A stretch of DNA of 64,000 bases from the NCBI RefSeq assembly GCF_001441535.1, contig NZ_LMAU01000001.1, positions 1 through 64,000 on the forward strand, in the 5' to 3' direction. Below the pieces are notes generated by a model. It was not told where the DNA came from and searched no databases. It saw nothing but the letters and a program-made list of their open reading frames with translations. How positions within the stretch are numbered: the first letter of the stretch is position 1; each line of letters opens with the position of its first letter. Positions 1 to 8,147 of the stretch are shown here, piece after piece. The position numbers and the translations under genes were made by a program. Origin of the DNA: Tsuneonella troitsensis. Lineage in GTDB: Bacteria; Pseudomonadota; Alphaproteobacteria; Sphingomonadales; Sphingomonadaceae.

Positions 1-23
1 GAATTCCGCCATTTCCTGATGCC

Positions 24-50
24 AATTCCCTGCGCCCGGAACAGGGAATT
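24..50. repeat. Inverted repeat AATTCCCTG / CAGGGAATT
   Basis: Perfect 9-bp arms at 24-32 and 42-50 around a 9-base loop. It stands just before a set of direct repeats and upstream of the methyltransferase gene. Function unknown; it resembles a recombination or protein-binding site more than a terminator because no T run follows. Confidence 0.6.
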
Positions 51-59
51 CACCCACCT

Positions 60-111
60 CGAACAGCGACCGGTTGCGCGCGAACAGCGAACGTTCCGCA
101 GCGAACAGCGA
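60..111. repeat. Three direct repeats CGAACAGCGA, 21-bp period
   Basis: Identical 10-mers begin at 60, 81 and 102, exactly 21 bp apart (two helical turns), so bound proteins would lie on one face of the helix. The rest of 112-263 upstream of the methyltransferase gene shows nothing else recognisable. Iteron-like or recombinase-binding function is inference. Confidence 0.6.
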
Positions 112-279
112 TCGGGCGTCGGTTGCTGAACGATGGCTACAAGGCAGTGAGCTCGAGACCATTGCTCCTATTCTTGGCACCGGGCAAAGCGGTCCTGTTC
201 CCCCTTCGTTCTTGACATTCCAGCCCAGTTGTGATAAGGGTCGCACTCCATCGCTGGATAGCCGAAGGAGACAACAATA

Positions 280-1610
280 ATGAACTACCCTGCCCAGCAG
301 GTGATCGAACTGTCGATCGACCTATTGAAGCCTTACCCGCGCAACGCGCGCACCCATTCCAGAAAACAGATCAAGCAGATCGCGGCGTCGATCGAACGGT
401 TCGGGTTCACTAACCCGGTCCTCGTGTCGGACGGCGGCGAGATCATTGCCGGCCATGGCCGCGTCGAGGCAGCACGGCTGCTGGGACGCAGGACCGTGCC
501 CACGCTGGCGTTGTCCCATCTCTCCGAGGTCGAGCGGCGCGCCTACGTACTGGCGGACACAAGCTCGCGCTCAATGCCGGCTGGGACAAGGAGATCCTCG
601 CGATCGAGCTGCAGGCGCTGGTCGATCTCGAGTTCGACGTCGAGATCACCGGGTTCAGCCTGGCGGAGGTCGACCTTGCGATCGACGAGGCCAGCGAAGC
701 GAGCACCGATGGTCCGCTTTCGCCCGAGGACGCAGTACCGACGGTCTCGGGAGAACCGGTTACCTGCATGGGTGACCTCTGGGAGCTCGGACGACATCGA
801 CTGCTATGCGGCGATACGCGCGATGCAGCCGGGATGGACCGGCTGATGGCAGGCCAGCGGGCCGACCTCGTGTTCACCGATCCGCCCTACAACGTCGCGA
901 TCGACGGCAACGTCTGCGGGTTGGGCTCGGTCAAGCACCGGGAGTTCGCGTTTGCATCGGGCGAGATGAGCGAGAGCCAGTTCACCGGCTTCCTGGCAGA
1001 CACACTGGGCAACATCGCGCGGGTCATGCGCGACGGGGCGATAGCCTATGTCTGTATGGACTGGCGCCACATGGGCGAGCTGGTCGCCGCCGGGGAGCAG
1101 TGCTTCACCGCGCTCAAGAACCTGGTGGTCTGGAACAAGACCAACGGCGGGATGGGCGCCTTCTATCGCTCGAAGCACGAGCTCGTGTTCGTGTTCAAGC
1201 AAGGCACCGCCGCTCACACCAACAGCTTCGGGCTCGGCGAGACCGGTCGCTACCGGACCAACGTGTGGGACTATGCCGGTATCAGCTCGCTCGGGGCGAG
1301 CCGCTCGGACGAGCTCGCGATGCATCCCACGGTCAAGCCGGTTGCGCTCATCGCCGATGCGATCCGCGACTGCTCGCGCCGCGGCGAGATCGTGCTCGAC
1401 GGGTTCGGCGGCTCGGGCAGCACGCTGATCGCAGCCGAGAAGACCGGGCGCTCGGCGCGGTTGATCGAGTACGATCCGATCTACTGCGACACCATCATCC
1501 GGCGCTGGCAGGATTACACCGGCAAGCGGGCATGCCTTGCCGGGACCAGCGACTGCTTCGAGGACGTTGCCGAGGAACGGCGGGGCCTTGGGCGGGAGGC
1601 CGCGGAATGA
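280..1610 (+). pseudogene. ParB-like nuclease domain / DNA methyltransferase, frameshifted
   Basis: Two-domain DNA modification enzyme of the kind carried by phages and integrative elements. The N-terminal ParB-like domain has the GHGRVEAARLLG motif; the C-terminal N4/N6-type methylase has DPPYN (about 885) and FGGSGS near its end, the SAM-binding and catalytic motifs. The reading frame changes at about 558-560: family-like LAD-N-KLALNAGWDKE is recovered if one A is restored, so a single base is missing. Start ATG 280 has AAGGAG at 265. As given, translation from 280 yields a 188-residue truncated product; the methylase half could only be made separately from an ATG at 768 that lacks an obvious ribosome site. 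The stop overlaps the next start (ATGA). Confidence 0.8.
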
Positions 1611-2434
1611 GCGCGGCCGAAGATCAGGATGACAAGGGCGAGGTGCTCCCCGTCCCCTACAAGGTGGGATACGGGCGTCCGCCGACCGAGCACCGGTTCC
1701 GCAAGGGTTACTCGGGCAACCCGCGGGGCCGTCCGCGCGGCGCGCGCAACAAGCCGAAGATAGATACCGGTATCGGCATGCGCGGCGCCGAGGCGTACCT
1801 GCGCGCCGAAGCCTACCGGATGGTCACGCTGCGCGAGGGGGACAATGTCATCGAGCTGCCGGCCATCCAGGCGGTGTTCCGGGCGATGGGCGTGGCAGCA
1901 ATGAAGGGCAACCGGTTTGCCCAGCGCACGCTGGCCGACATGATCACCAGGGTCGAGCACGAGGACTTCACTTCGCGGCTCGATGCGTTCGGGAAGTGGG
2001 CCGAGTACAAGCACGAATGGGGCGAAGCGATTGAACGGGCCAAGCTAGCGGGCAGGGAGCCCCCACGCCCGATCCCCCATCCCGATGATGTGCTGCTTGA
2101 TCCACACACCGGAGATGTGAAGTTCGCTGGCCCGCTGACGAAGGAAGCCCGCGACCGGCTCGACCAGGCGCTCATGCGCAGGGCCGACGCGCAGGAGGAG
2201 GTGACATACTTTTCGCAGAAGTATCGCGAGACCAGCGATGAGCAGTTGAAGGCCCGCTACCTCGAAGACTGGCACTGGGAGCAGCGCATGTTCGACATCA
2301 TCAACGATACCGTCTCCGAGCGCTACAAGGTCAAGCTCGAGAACCGGTCCTACAAGCAGGGGGCCTCTCGAACAGGCGAAGCGCTCGAGGAAATGAGGGT
2401 GAACAAGCGGCTCAGGGACGAGTATGTGGAGTGA
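1607..2434 (+). CDS. DUF5681 domain protein
   Basis: 275-residue soluble protein. Residues about 30-50 hold the DUF5681 signature (RKGYSGNPRGRPRGARN), a short basic motif found in proteins that accompany phage-type methylases and terminases; the rest is charged and helical with no domain I recognise. The ATG overlaps the methyltransferase stop in ATGA, so the two are translationally coupled, and the pair is likely a remnant of a phage or integrative element. The molecular function of the family is not known. No frameshift is visible here. Confidence 0.75.
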   Translation: MSAAEDQDDKGEVLPVPYKVGYGRPPTEHRFRKGYSGNPRGRPRGARNKPKIDTGIGMRGAEAYLRAEAYRMVTLREGDNVIELPAIQAVFRAMGVAAMKGNRFAQRTLADMITRVEHEDFTSRLDAFGKWAEYKHEWGEAIERAKLAGREPPRPIPHPDDVLLDPHTGDVKFAGPLTKEARDRLDQALMRRADAQEEVTYFSQKYRETSDEQLKARYLEDWHWEQRMFDIINDTVSERYKVKLENRSYKQGASRTGEALEEMRVNKRLRDEYVE

Positions 2435-2459
2435 GGTCTGCTTTGCGCCACATCAGCGG

Positions 2460-2615
2460 TCATCCCGGCAACTGTTTCGTCGTCCCGATAGCGGTCGTTT
2501 GACGGCGAAGATCGTTATGACCTGCTCGCCTGCTCCCGCGTCGCGAACGCGGTGCGCAATTGCGGATGTCGAGTCGGCCAGGAAAGATCGGCTCTCCGCA
2601 GTCAGGACAGAACAT
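2460..2615 (-). CDS. Possible small zinc-ribbon protein or remnant (51 aa)
   Basis: Short minus-strand frame whose start reads MFCPDCGEPIFPGRL, similar in style to the CxxCGExI zinc finger of DksA/TraR proteins, but the second pair of cysteines is absent and the C-terminal half is basic and featureless. It may be a decayed finger gene or chance. The 207-base gap between the DUF5681 gene and the next gene holds nothing else. Confidence 0.25.
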   Translation of the reverse strand: MFCPDCGEPIFPGRLDIRNCAPRSRRGSRRAGHNDLRRQTTAIGTTKQLPG

Positions 2616-2641
2616 GGCTGTTTCTTCTCATCGCAGTTCTC

Positions 2642-3103
2642 TCACATGACCGTCGCGCTGATGATTGCGATCGCTATTCCGAAGAACGCAACGGCTACGG
2701 GCACGACCAGTACCTGGCCGTAGACTTCGCTGCGGGTGAGGGGGCCGAACGCGGTCTGGAGGACGGCTCCGGTGCGCTGCAACGGACTGTCGGGTTGGGC
2801 GGGACCCTGGCGCAGGAGGGCCCGCGCAGTTCCGAAGAACATCGCGACATAGAACGCAGAAATCGCAATCGCGAACGCCGCACTTGCTCCGCCGGTCGCA
2901 CCGAGCAGGGCGAGCAAAAAGACCACGTAGGAACCGATCATCGTAATCCAGACGGCGGAGGAAAGCTCGAATAGCCGCGCTTCCGGCGTAAGCACTCGCA
3001 CGTTATCGTTCGCTTCGGTTTCGACGACGAGCGACGGACCCGGCGTACCGGTGCGAATGTCCCGAACCGGGTCAAGCTGCGAGCGGAGAAGTGCTTCAGG
3101 CAT
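2642..3103 (-). CDS. Small integral membrane protein, unknown function
   Basis: 153 residues, not a family I recognise. About 45 polar N-terminal residues precede four predicted membrane segments arranged as two hairpins (about 50-70, 75-95 and two near the C-terminus, VVPVAVAFFGIAIAI). Its start overlaps the 3' end of the truncated haemoglobin gene by 8 bases, so it is the last gene of the alternative oxidase operon and is probably produced with it. A role in respiratory or NO physiology is only inferred from position. Confidence 0.6.
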   Translation of the reverse strand: MPEALLRSQLDPVRDIRTGTPGPSLVVETEANDNVRVLTPEARLFELSSAVWITMIGSYVVFLLALLGATGGASAAFAIAISAFYVAMFFGTARALLRQGPAQPDSPLQRTGAVLQTAFGPLTRSEVYGQVLVVPVAVAFFGIAIAIISATVM

Positions 3104-3596
3104 GAGGTAGGTCCTTTCCTGCGCGCCCGGCGGCCAATCCGTCGCGGCGCATTGCGATCGCTGTCAGAAGGCTGTCGGCGATCATCCGGGCGCGTCCCCC
3201 GACGAGTTGGGTCGCCTCGCGGTCACCCTCTGCCTCGCGGAGCGTTTCGTAGAAGAGTTCAAGCCAACGAGCGAAGTGTTGCAGTTCGAGGCCCGGGATC
3301 GCGAGGTGCTTGAGCATCGGGTTGCCCGAGAACTCGCCGCTGTTGTGCAGGACCGAACGCCAGAAGGTCTTCATGCGCGCCAGGTGCGGAGGCCAGTCGG
3401 CAATCCGCTCGGCGAAGATCGGACCGAGCAGGTCGTCCTCGCGGATCTTTCCGTAGAAATTCTCCACCAGATCATCGATGAATTCGGCATCCACTCCGAT
3501 GGATTCAGCAGCTTCGCGCTTCTCGGCACGCTTGAGCGCTGCAATCTCGCGGGTGTCGGGTCGCTCCTCTTCCGGAAGCGCAGACTGCATGGTCAT
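3096..3596 (-). CDS. Group III truncated haemoglobin
   Basis: 166 residues, a haem protein that binds O2/NO in the cytoplasm. The globin core spans about 35-155: FYGKIREDDLLGPIF (B/C region), WPPHLARMKTFW, and NPMLKHLAIPG, in which His97 matches the proximal F8 histidine of Campylobacter Ctb; HFARWLELFYE follows. A polar N-terminal extension of about 30 residues is present. The ATG overlaps the stop of the DUF1971 gene (ATGA), with an in-frame alternative ATG two codons on. Lying in an operon with alternative oxidase and a YeaR-like protein, it probably takes part in NO or low-oxygen protection. Confidence 0.88.
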   Translation of the reverse strand: MTMQSALPEEERPDTREIAALKRAEKREAAESIGVDAEFIDDLVENFYGKIREDDLLGPIFAERIADWPPHLARMKTFWRSVLHNSGEFSGNPMLKHLAIPGLELQHFARWLELFYETLREAEGDREATQLVGGRARMIADSLLTAIAMRRDGLAAGRAGKDLPHA

Positions 3597-3931
3597 GCCC
3601 CGTCCCCTTCAGGGCGTTCGTCGGCTTGTAGTGGACCGGTCGGCTCCCGCAGGAACCGGACGTGGAAGCGCACCTCGCCAACGGGTTCGACACGGTGCAG
3701 GATCGTGGGCTCGACGATACCCGCGTCACCGCCAGCCACGAGAGTCTGTCCGCGATCCGCCCGGCGGGGGTCGGTCACCAGGTAGCGGAGCTGACCGCTC
3801 TCGATTTCGATCAGGCCCCAGACTCCTTCTTTCGTCGAGTGATCGCTCAGCAACCCTGCGGGAACGGTCGTTTCGGTGAAAGTCGCGGTTTGTTTGTAGT
3901 CCTCTAGGCCGGGGGGAAGCGCGGGTTTCAT
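3593..3931 (-). CDS. DUF1971 (YeaR/TehB-like) protein
   Basis: 112 residues. The sequence YKQTATFTETTVPAGLL followed by DHSTKEGVWG is the signature of DUF1971, a small cupin-like fold; E. coli YeaR, a member, is induced by nitrate and NO. It is sometimes labelled tellurite-resistance related, which I would not rely on. Start chosen at ATG 3931, one base after the receiver gene stop and matching the family's usual start; a longer frame opens at 4033 but overlaps that gene. Third gene of the oxidase operon. Confidence 0.8.
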   Translation of the reverse strand: MKPALPPGLEDYKQTATFTETTVPAGLLSDHSTKEGVWGLIEIESGQLRYLVTDPRRADRGQTLVAGGDAGIVEPTILHRVEPVGEVRFHVRFLREPTGPLQADERPEGDGA

Positions 3932-3932
3932 G

Positions 3933-4292
3933 TCATGCTGCCTTCTGTTGTCCGAGCAAGGCCGAAATCGCGTCGCTGAGCTCGTCCCCGAGCAGGGGCT
4001 TCTCGATGATGTGCGCCCCAAGCGCTCCTGCACGCGTTCGAAACAGCGGGTTCGGATTCGTCACGAGGATGATGGCCAGGGCCGCGCATCCTCTTTCCCG
4101 AAGCTCCGCAAGGAAGCGGAGACCGTCGTCCTGATAGCTCTGGTCGATGACCAGAAGACCCTCTGCCGGGATTCCGCTGCTCGCTCGGTCGCCTTCGATA
4201 GTCGTCAACCCTTCGGTGGCGAGCGAGAACTGCAGGGAGGAAAGGACCGGTGCATCGTCGATGAACAATCCGATCACGTTCGAGCGGTCCAT
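3933..4292 (-). CDS. Stand-alone response-regulator receiver protein
   Basis: 119 residues, a single receiver-like domain with no output domain. FIDD near the N-terminus gives the acidic pair, VID (about residue 48) the likely phospho-acceptor Asp, ILVTN the Thr switch and EKP the conserved Lys-Pro. The domain is divergent, with a shortened loop after the acceptor. Start ATG 4292 lies 30 bases after the oxidase stop. Its place between alternative oxidase and DUF1971, opposite fixLJ, suggests a phosphate sink or modulator in the same circuit; this is inference. Confidence 0.7.
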   Translation of the reverse strand: MDRSNVIGLFIDDAPVLSSLQFSLATEGLTTIEGDRASSGIPAEGLLVIDQSYQDDGLRFLAELRERGCAALAIILVTNPNPLFRTRAGALGAHIIEKPLLGDELSDAISALLGQQKAA

Positions 4293-4321
4293 GTCCGTTG
4301 CTCCTTGCTCGCGGCCCTCGA

Positions 4322-5011
4322 TCAGGCCGCCTTCTTCCAGTTGGGTTCGAGAGCGACGTGCGGCGGGCACTCGGCCACCTGGGCCACCGGCAGGCCGGCG
4401 AGTTCGTTGGCGAAGCCGTGGTTCACATCGCGGTGGTGTGCCTCATCGGCCCGGACCACGAGGACGACGTCGCGTAGGGTCGCGTCGTCGGGCAGCCCCC
4501 AGTAGCGCTTGGCAATCTCTGGTGCCGGTACGTTCTCGCTGCGTCCCTCGTCGATTTCGGAGAGGTAATGGGTGTAGCTGATCACCGCCTCTTCCTCGAA
4601 GTAGCCGACGACCCGGTGCGCGGTCTTGCTGCTGACCAGGTAGAGCCCGAAGAAAAACAGGTAAAACACCCACTGGACGCCGATGATGACCGCTCGCTCG
4701 AACAGCGTAGGCTTGGAAATCTCGATGAAGGTCATCAGGTGCATGCGCTCATTCTCGGCTTCGTCCATGAGCGTCTTGATCCAGCCCTTGTCGTCGCACA
4801 TGCGGCGCAGGCAGGCGAGGTGGTTGATCGTCGCCCCGACCATTCCGGGTACGGCAGCTACCGTCTCGAGCACGACGGCGCGGTGGCCGTAACGCTCGGC
4901 AAAGAAGGTATCGGCGCACCAGCGAAGCGCCTTGGTGAAACCGAATGCGATCCGGTCCGACATCCCGCGAGGGTTGTGGTGAACGCCCAGATCGATGAAG
5001 GGTGCAGTCAT
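4322..5011 (-). CDS. aox: Alternative oxidase (cyanide-insensitive ubiquinol oxidase)
   Basis: 229 residues. Diiron ubiquinol oxidase passing electrons from quinol to O2 without proton pumping, bound to the inner face of the membrane. All iron ligands are visible: Glu49 (LET), Glu88 and His91 (NERMHL), Glu140 in FEEEA, and Glu190/His193 in RADEAHHRD; a hydrophobic stretch at 107-127 is the membrane-contact region. Start ATG 5011 has GGAGAAG upstream; a longer frame to 5035 lacks such a site. First gene of a five-gene operon, divergent from fixL. Bacterial AOX is uncommon and known from Novosphingobium and other marine alphaproteobacteria; it tolerates NO and cyanide. Confidence 0.95.
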   Translation of the reverse strand: MTAPFIDLGVHHNPRGMSDRIAFGFTKALRWCADTFFAERYGHRAVVLETVAAVPGMVGATINHLACLRRMCDDKGWIKTLMDEAENERMHLMTFIEISKPTLFERAVIIGVQWVFYLFFFGLYLVSSKTAHRVVGYFEEEAVISYTHYLSEIDEGRSENVPAPEIAKRYWGLPDDATLRDVVLVVRADEAHHRDVNHGFANELAGLPVAQVAECPPHVALEPNWKKAA

Positions 5012-5094
5012 TGAAACTTCTCCGCATGGCGGCACGTTGAACTGAAAGCGCCGCTGCTGGAGTTGATCTAGGCCTTTGAACAGGGACGCGAAAT

Positions 5095-6641
5095 TTGGAT
5101 GATAACCCTACGGAGGGCGCCCTAAGGGCCTTACCGGAGCCTCCCCCCGCAAATCTTATGAGCCGGTTCCTGCCGCGCCTGTCGTTTGCGGCCGCTCTGT
5201 TGCTGGCACTCGTCGCGATCGGCGCCGGCGCGGGGATCCGGCTGCTCTTTGCCGAAGAACTGGCGCAGCGCGCGACGTTCATCTTCTTCGTCCCGGGCGT
5301 GGTCCTAGCCAGTGCCATGTCGGGCCTGCGCGCAGGCGCCGTTGCTGCCGTCGCCGGAGCGGCCGCGGGCTTGTGGTGCGACGCCCTCGCGGGACCGATT
5401 ACCGAGGGCAGCTACATCGCGGCGGTCGCGTTCGTGGTCATCGGCGTTTCGGTCGCTTTCGGAGGCGAGTGGTTCCAGCGAGCAAGGGTTGAAACCGAAG
5501 CATCGGCATCGATCCTGGCGCGCCGGGAAGCGCACTTGCAGTCGATCCTCGACACGGTGCCCGATGCCATGGTCGTGATCGACGAGGCCGGAGCGATCAG
5601 CGAGTTCAGCCCGACTGCCGAGCGCATGTTCGGCTGGAAGGCGTCCGAAGTGGCTGGCCGCAATGTCGCCTTGCTGATGCCCGAGCCCTATCGCAGCGCG
5701 CACGACGGCTATCTCGCGCGATACTATCGCACCGGCGAGAAGAGGATCATCGCAAGGGCAGGATTGTGGTGGGATCACGGCGGGACGGTTCCACTTTCCC
5801 GATCGAACTCGCCGTCGGGGAAATGGCTGCGGACGGACAGCGCTTTTTCACCGGGTTCATCCGCGACCTGACCGAGCGGCAGCAGGCCGAGGCGAGGCTG
5901 CAGGAACTGCAGACCGAGCTGGTCCATATCTCGCGTCTGACCGCCCTGGGTGAGATGGCCTCTGCGCTCGCACACGAAATCAACCAGCCGCTGTCGGCGA
6001 TTGCGAACTACCTGAAGGGCACGCGCCTCCTCCTAGGGCGCGACGAGGTCCCGCACGAGCGCGTGGCCGAGGCAGTGGAAAGGGCCGCGACCGAAGCCTT
6101 GCGCGCCGGAGAGATCATCCGCCGGTTGCGGGATTTCGTGGCGCGGGGCGAGACAGAGCGGACCATCGAAAGCCTGCCCAAGCTGGTCGAAGAGGCGAGC
6201 GCACTCGCCCTGGTCGGCGCAAAGGAGCACGGCATTCGAGTGCAATACGCATTCAATCCGGCAGTCGATCTTGTCCTCGCCGACAAGGTGCAGATCCAGC
6301 AGGTGGTTCTTAATCTCGTGCGCAACGCGGTCGATTCGCTTGCGGAATCGGAAGCGGGTGAGCGCCACCTGACAATCGGGATAGAGGCGGCGGACGAGGG
6401 AATGGCGCTTGTCCGGATAAGCGACACCGGGCCGGGCATCGAGCCCGACGTGGCCGAGAAACTGTTCCAGCCCTTCATCACGACCAAGCGAACCGGCATG
6501 GGCGTGGGCCTCTCCATTTCGCGCACGATCGTCGAAGCGCACGGCGGCAGGATATGGGGAAAGCGAGCGCCGGATGGCGGCGCCGAATTCGGCTTTACTC
6601 TGCAGGCAGTCGCAGATGAGGAACTCTACGATGGAGAATGA
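5095..6641 (+). pseudogene. fixL: FixL-type haem-PAS sensor histidine kinase, frameshifted
   Basis: Oxygen-sensing kinase: N-terminal membrane part like DUF4118 (several hydrophobic segments, residues 27-125), haem PAS domain (about 150-260), then HisKA (H in LAHEINQP) and HATPase (DTGPGI, GMGVGLS). The PAS keeps the haem His (SAHDGY, residue 203) and, 20 residues later, the Arg matching Arg220 of Bradyrhizobium FixL. The frame breaks at about 5752 in what should be RIIGKGRIVVG: one G is missing, so the kinase half is out of frame with the sensor half. It could be a sequencing error or a real defect. Start is TTG 5095 (AGGGA upstream) or ATG 5158. The 3' end overlaps fixJ by 11 bases. Confidence 0.82.
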
Positions 6642-7254
6642 GGCGGTGAAGGACGCGATCGTTTACGTGATCGATGATGATGAGGGCGCACGTCAGTCGC
6701 TGGAGTTCCTGATCGACGTCGCCGGGATACGGGTGCGCTCGTTTTCGTCTGCGGACGCCTTCCTGCAATCCGCACCGCCGCTCGCTCGCGCCTGCATCGT
6801 TACGGACGTTCGGATGCCCGGCATGAGCGGGATCGATCTCGCCACCAGGATGTCGGAGCGGGATGGCGGGGCTCCCGTTATCGTCATCACCGGCCATGCC
6901 GACGTTCCGCTGGCGATTCAAGCGATGAAGGCCGGTGCCGCCGATTTCATCGAAAAGCCCTTCGACGACGAAACGATCCTATCCGCTATCCGCACGGCGC
7001 TGGCGCGAAGCGGAGAAGAGGAGGAGGTGCAATCGCGGCGGCGCGAAGTTCTTTCCCGGATCGAGACCCTGTCCGGCCGAGAACGCGAAGTCGTCGACGG
7101 CCTCGTCGAAGGCAAGGCCAACAAGGTCATCGCGATCGACCTCGACATCAGTCCACGGACGGTCGAGGTCTACCGGGCGAACGCGATGATGAAGATGCAG
7201 GCGAAGACGCTCTCCGACCTGGTAAGGATGATGACGATCGCGACGATCGTCTGA
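6631..7254 (+). CDS. fixJ: FixJ-family two-component response regulator
   Basis: 207 residues. Receiver domain at 1-120: VIDDDEG acidic pair, phospho-acceptor Asp in [10 protein letters not shown], Thr in VIVITGH, Lys in EKPFDD. A linker leads to a LuxR-type helix-turn-helix ([19 protein letters not shown] ... [10 protein letters not shown]). Start ATG 6631 is chosen because the receiver begins just after it; an in-frame ATG at 6616 is possible. It overlaps fixL, so the pair is co-produced. In rhizobia FixJ-P activates fixK and microaerobic genes; here the divergent oxidase operon is the natural nearby target, but no binding site could be assigned with confidence. Confidence 0.9.
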   Translation: MENEAVKDAIVYVIDDDEGARQSLEFLIDVAGIRVRSFSSADAFLQSAPPLARACIVTDVRMPGMSGIDLATRMSERDGGAPVIVITGHADVPLAIQAMKAGAADFIEKPFDDETILSAIRTALARSGEEEEVQSRRREVLSRIETLSGREREVVDGLVEGKANKVIAIDLDISPRTVEVYRANAMMKMQAKTLSDLVRMMTIATIV

Positions 7255-7356
7255 TTAGGGCTGAGGCCGAATTACCAGAGTCGGCTTCGGCTGAATGCTG
7301 ATCAGAAGCTGACAGTCCGTAACCGGCTCAAAAGCATCCACACTCTGCGTTCTGTA

Positions 7357-7376
7357 CTCGGCCAATCATGGCCGAG
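7357..7376. repeat. Palindrome CTCGGCCA-ATCA-TGGCCGAG before integrase
   Basis: Perfect 8-bp arms with a 4-base spacer ending 10 bases before the integrase start, covering its ribosome-binding region. It could hide the start in an mRNA hairpin, or be an operator or recombinase site. The rest of 7255-7386 shows nothing further. Confidence 0.55.
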
Positions 7377-7386
7377 GAGATGAACC

Positions 7387-8019
7387 ATGGGATACTCTCG
7401 ATTTGACACCGCCATCCAGGCACGCGCGGCATGGAACGCCGGCAAGACCGTCGGCACCAAGCGACCGCTGACGCAGAAGCAGATTTGGGCGATCCGCTTT
7501 CACTTAGATCGCGAAGGGCGACTACGGGACAAGGCGCTCTTCGACCTCGCAATCGACAGCAAGCTGCGTGGCTGCGATCTGGTGAAGATCAAAATTGGTG
7601 ACGTGGTAGCCGGCGCGGATGTTCGAAACCGTGCGATCGTCATCCAGCAAAAGACCAATCGTCCAGTCCAGTTCGAGCTAACTGCGGATGTCCGCGCGAC
7701 CCTGATCGCTTGGCTGGAGCGCCGAAAAGGTTCGACGCATGAATATCTGTTTCCGAGCCGAATTGATCACCATGGCCATATGAGCACACGCCAGTATGCC
7801 AGGCTGGTCGATGAATGGGTAACGGCCATTGGCCTGCGCAAGTCTGAGTACGGCACGCATTCGCTGCGGCGGACCAAAGCTGCGATGATCTACAGGGCCA
7901 CAGGCAATATCAGGGCAATTCAAATCCTGCTCGGTCACACCAAGATCGAGAACACGGTCCGTTACCTTGGCGTCGACGTCGAAGATGCATTGCTGTTGGC
8001 AGAGCGGACCGAAATCTGA
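7387..8019 (+). CDS. Tyrosine recombinase / integrase family protein
   Basis: 210 residues, DNA strand-exchange enzyme. Catalytic residues are all present: Arg61 (KLRGCD), Lys89 (QQKT), His158-x-x-Arg161 (HSLRR), His184 (LLGHTK) and Tyr193 (VRYLG). The usual N-terminal arm-binding and SAM-like domains are reduced to about 45 residues, so it is a short-form recombinase like those widely found in alphaproteobacteria, not a full phage integrase. ATG 7387 is preceded by GAGGAG. No att site or excisionase is visible beside it. It marks the start of a section (to about 10.7 kb) that reads as lower in GC than the rest. Confidence 0.85.
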   Translation: MGYSRFDTAIQARAAWNAGKTVGTKRPLTQKQIWAIRFHLDREGRLRDKALFDLAIDSKLRGCDLVKIKIGDVVAGADVRNRAIVIQQKTNRPVQFELTADVRATLIAWLERRKGSTHEYLFPSRIDHHGHMSTRQYARLVDEWVTAIGLRKSEYGTHSLRRTKAAMIYRATGNIRAIQILLGHTKIENTVRYLGVDVEDALLLAERTEI

Positions 8020-8024
8020 CTTTC

Positions 8025-8057
8025 AAGCGGCCGGCCGGTCACCTCGGCCGGCTGCTT
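8025..8057 (+). terminator. Probable terminator after integrase
   Basis: Stem of about 13 bp (AAGCGGCCGGCCG paired with CGGCCGGCTGCTT, one G-T pair) with a 7-base loop, starting 5 bases after the integrase stop. There is no long T run, so strength is uncertain. Confidence 0.5.
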
Positions 8058-8147
8058 CAGGGTAAAGGCTGAGTTGCGCTGATCGACTGACTTAGGGTGG
8101 AAAGCAGACGTTGCGCATGGCGCTGCACTATTGCACCTTGGGCTTCG

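Noticed and set aside
3593-4033. Longer 146-residue version of the DUF1971 protein
   Set aside because: It would overlap the receiver gene by about 100 bases and adds residues unlike the family; ATG 3931 fits the family start.
5040-5095. Possible FixK/FNR box (TTGAT at 5063) between AOX and fixL
   Set aside because: Only one half-site; the matching ATCAA is absent at the right distance.
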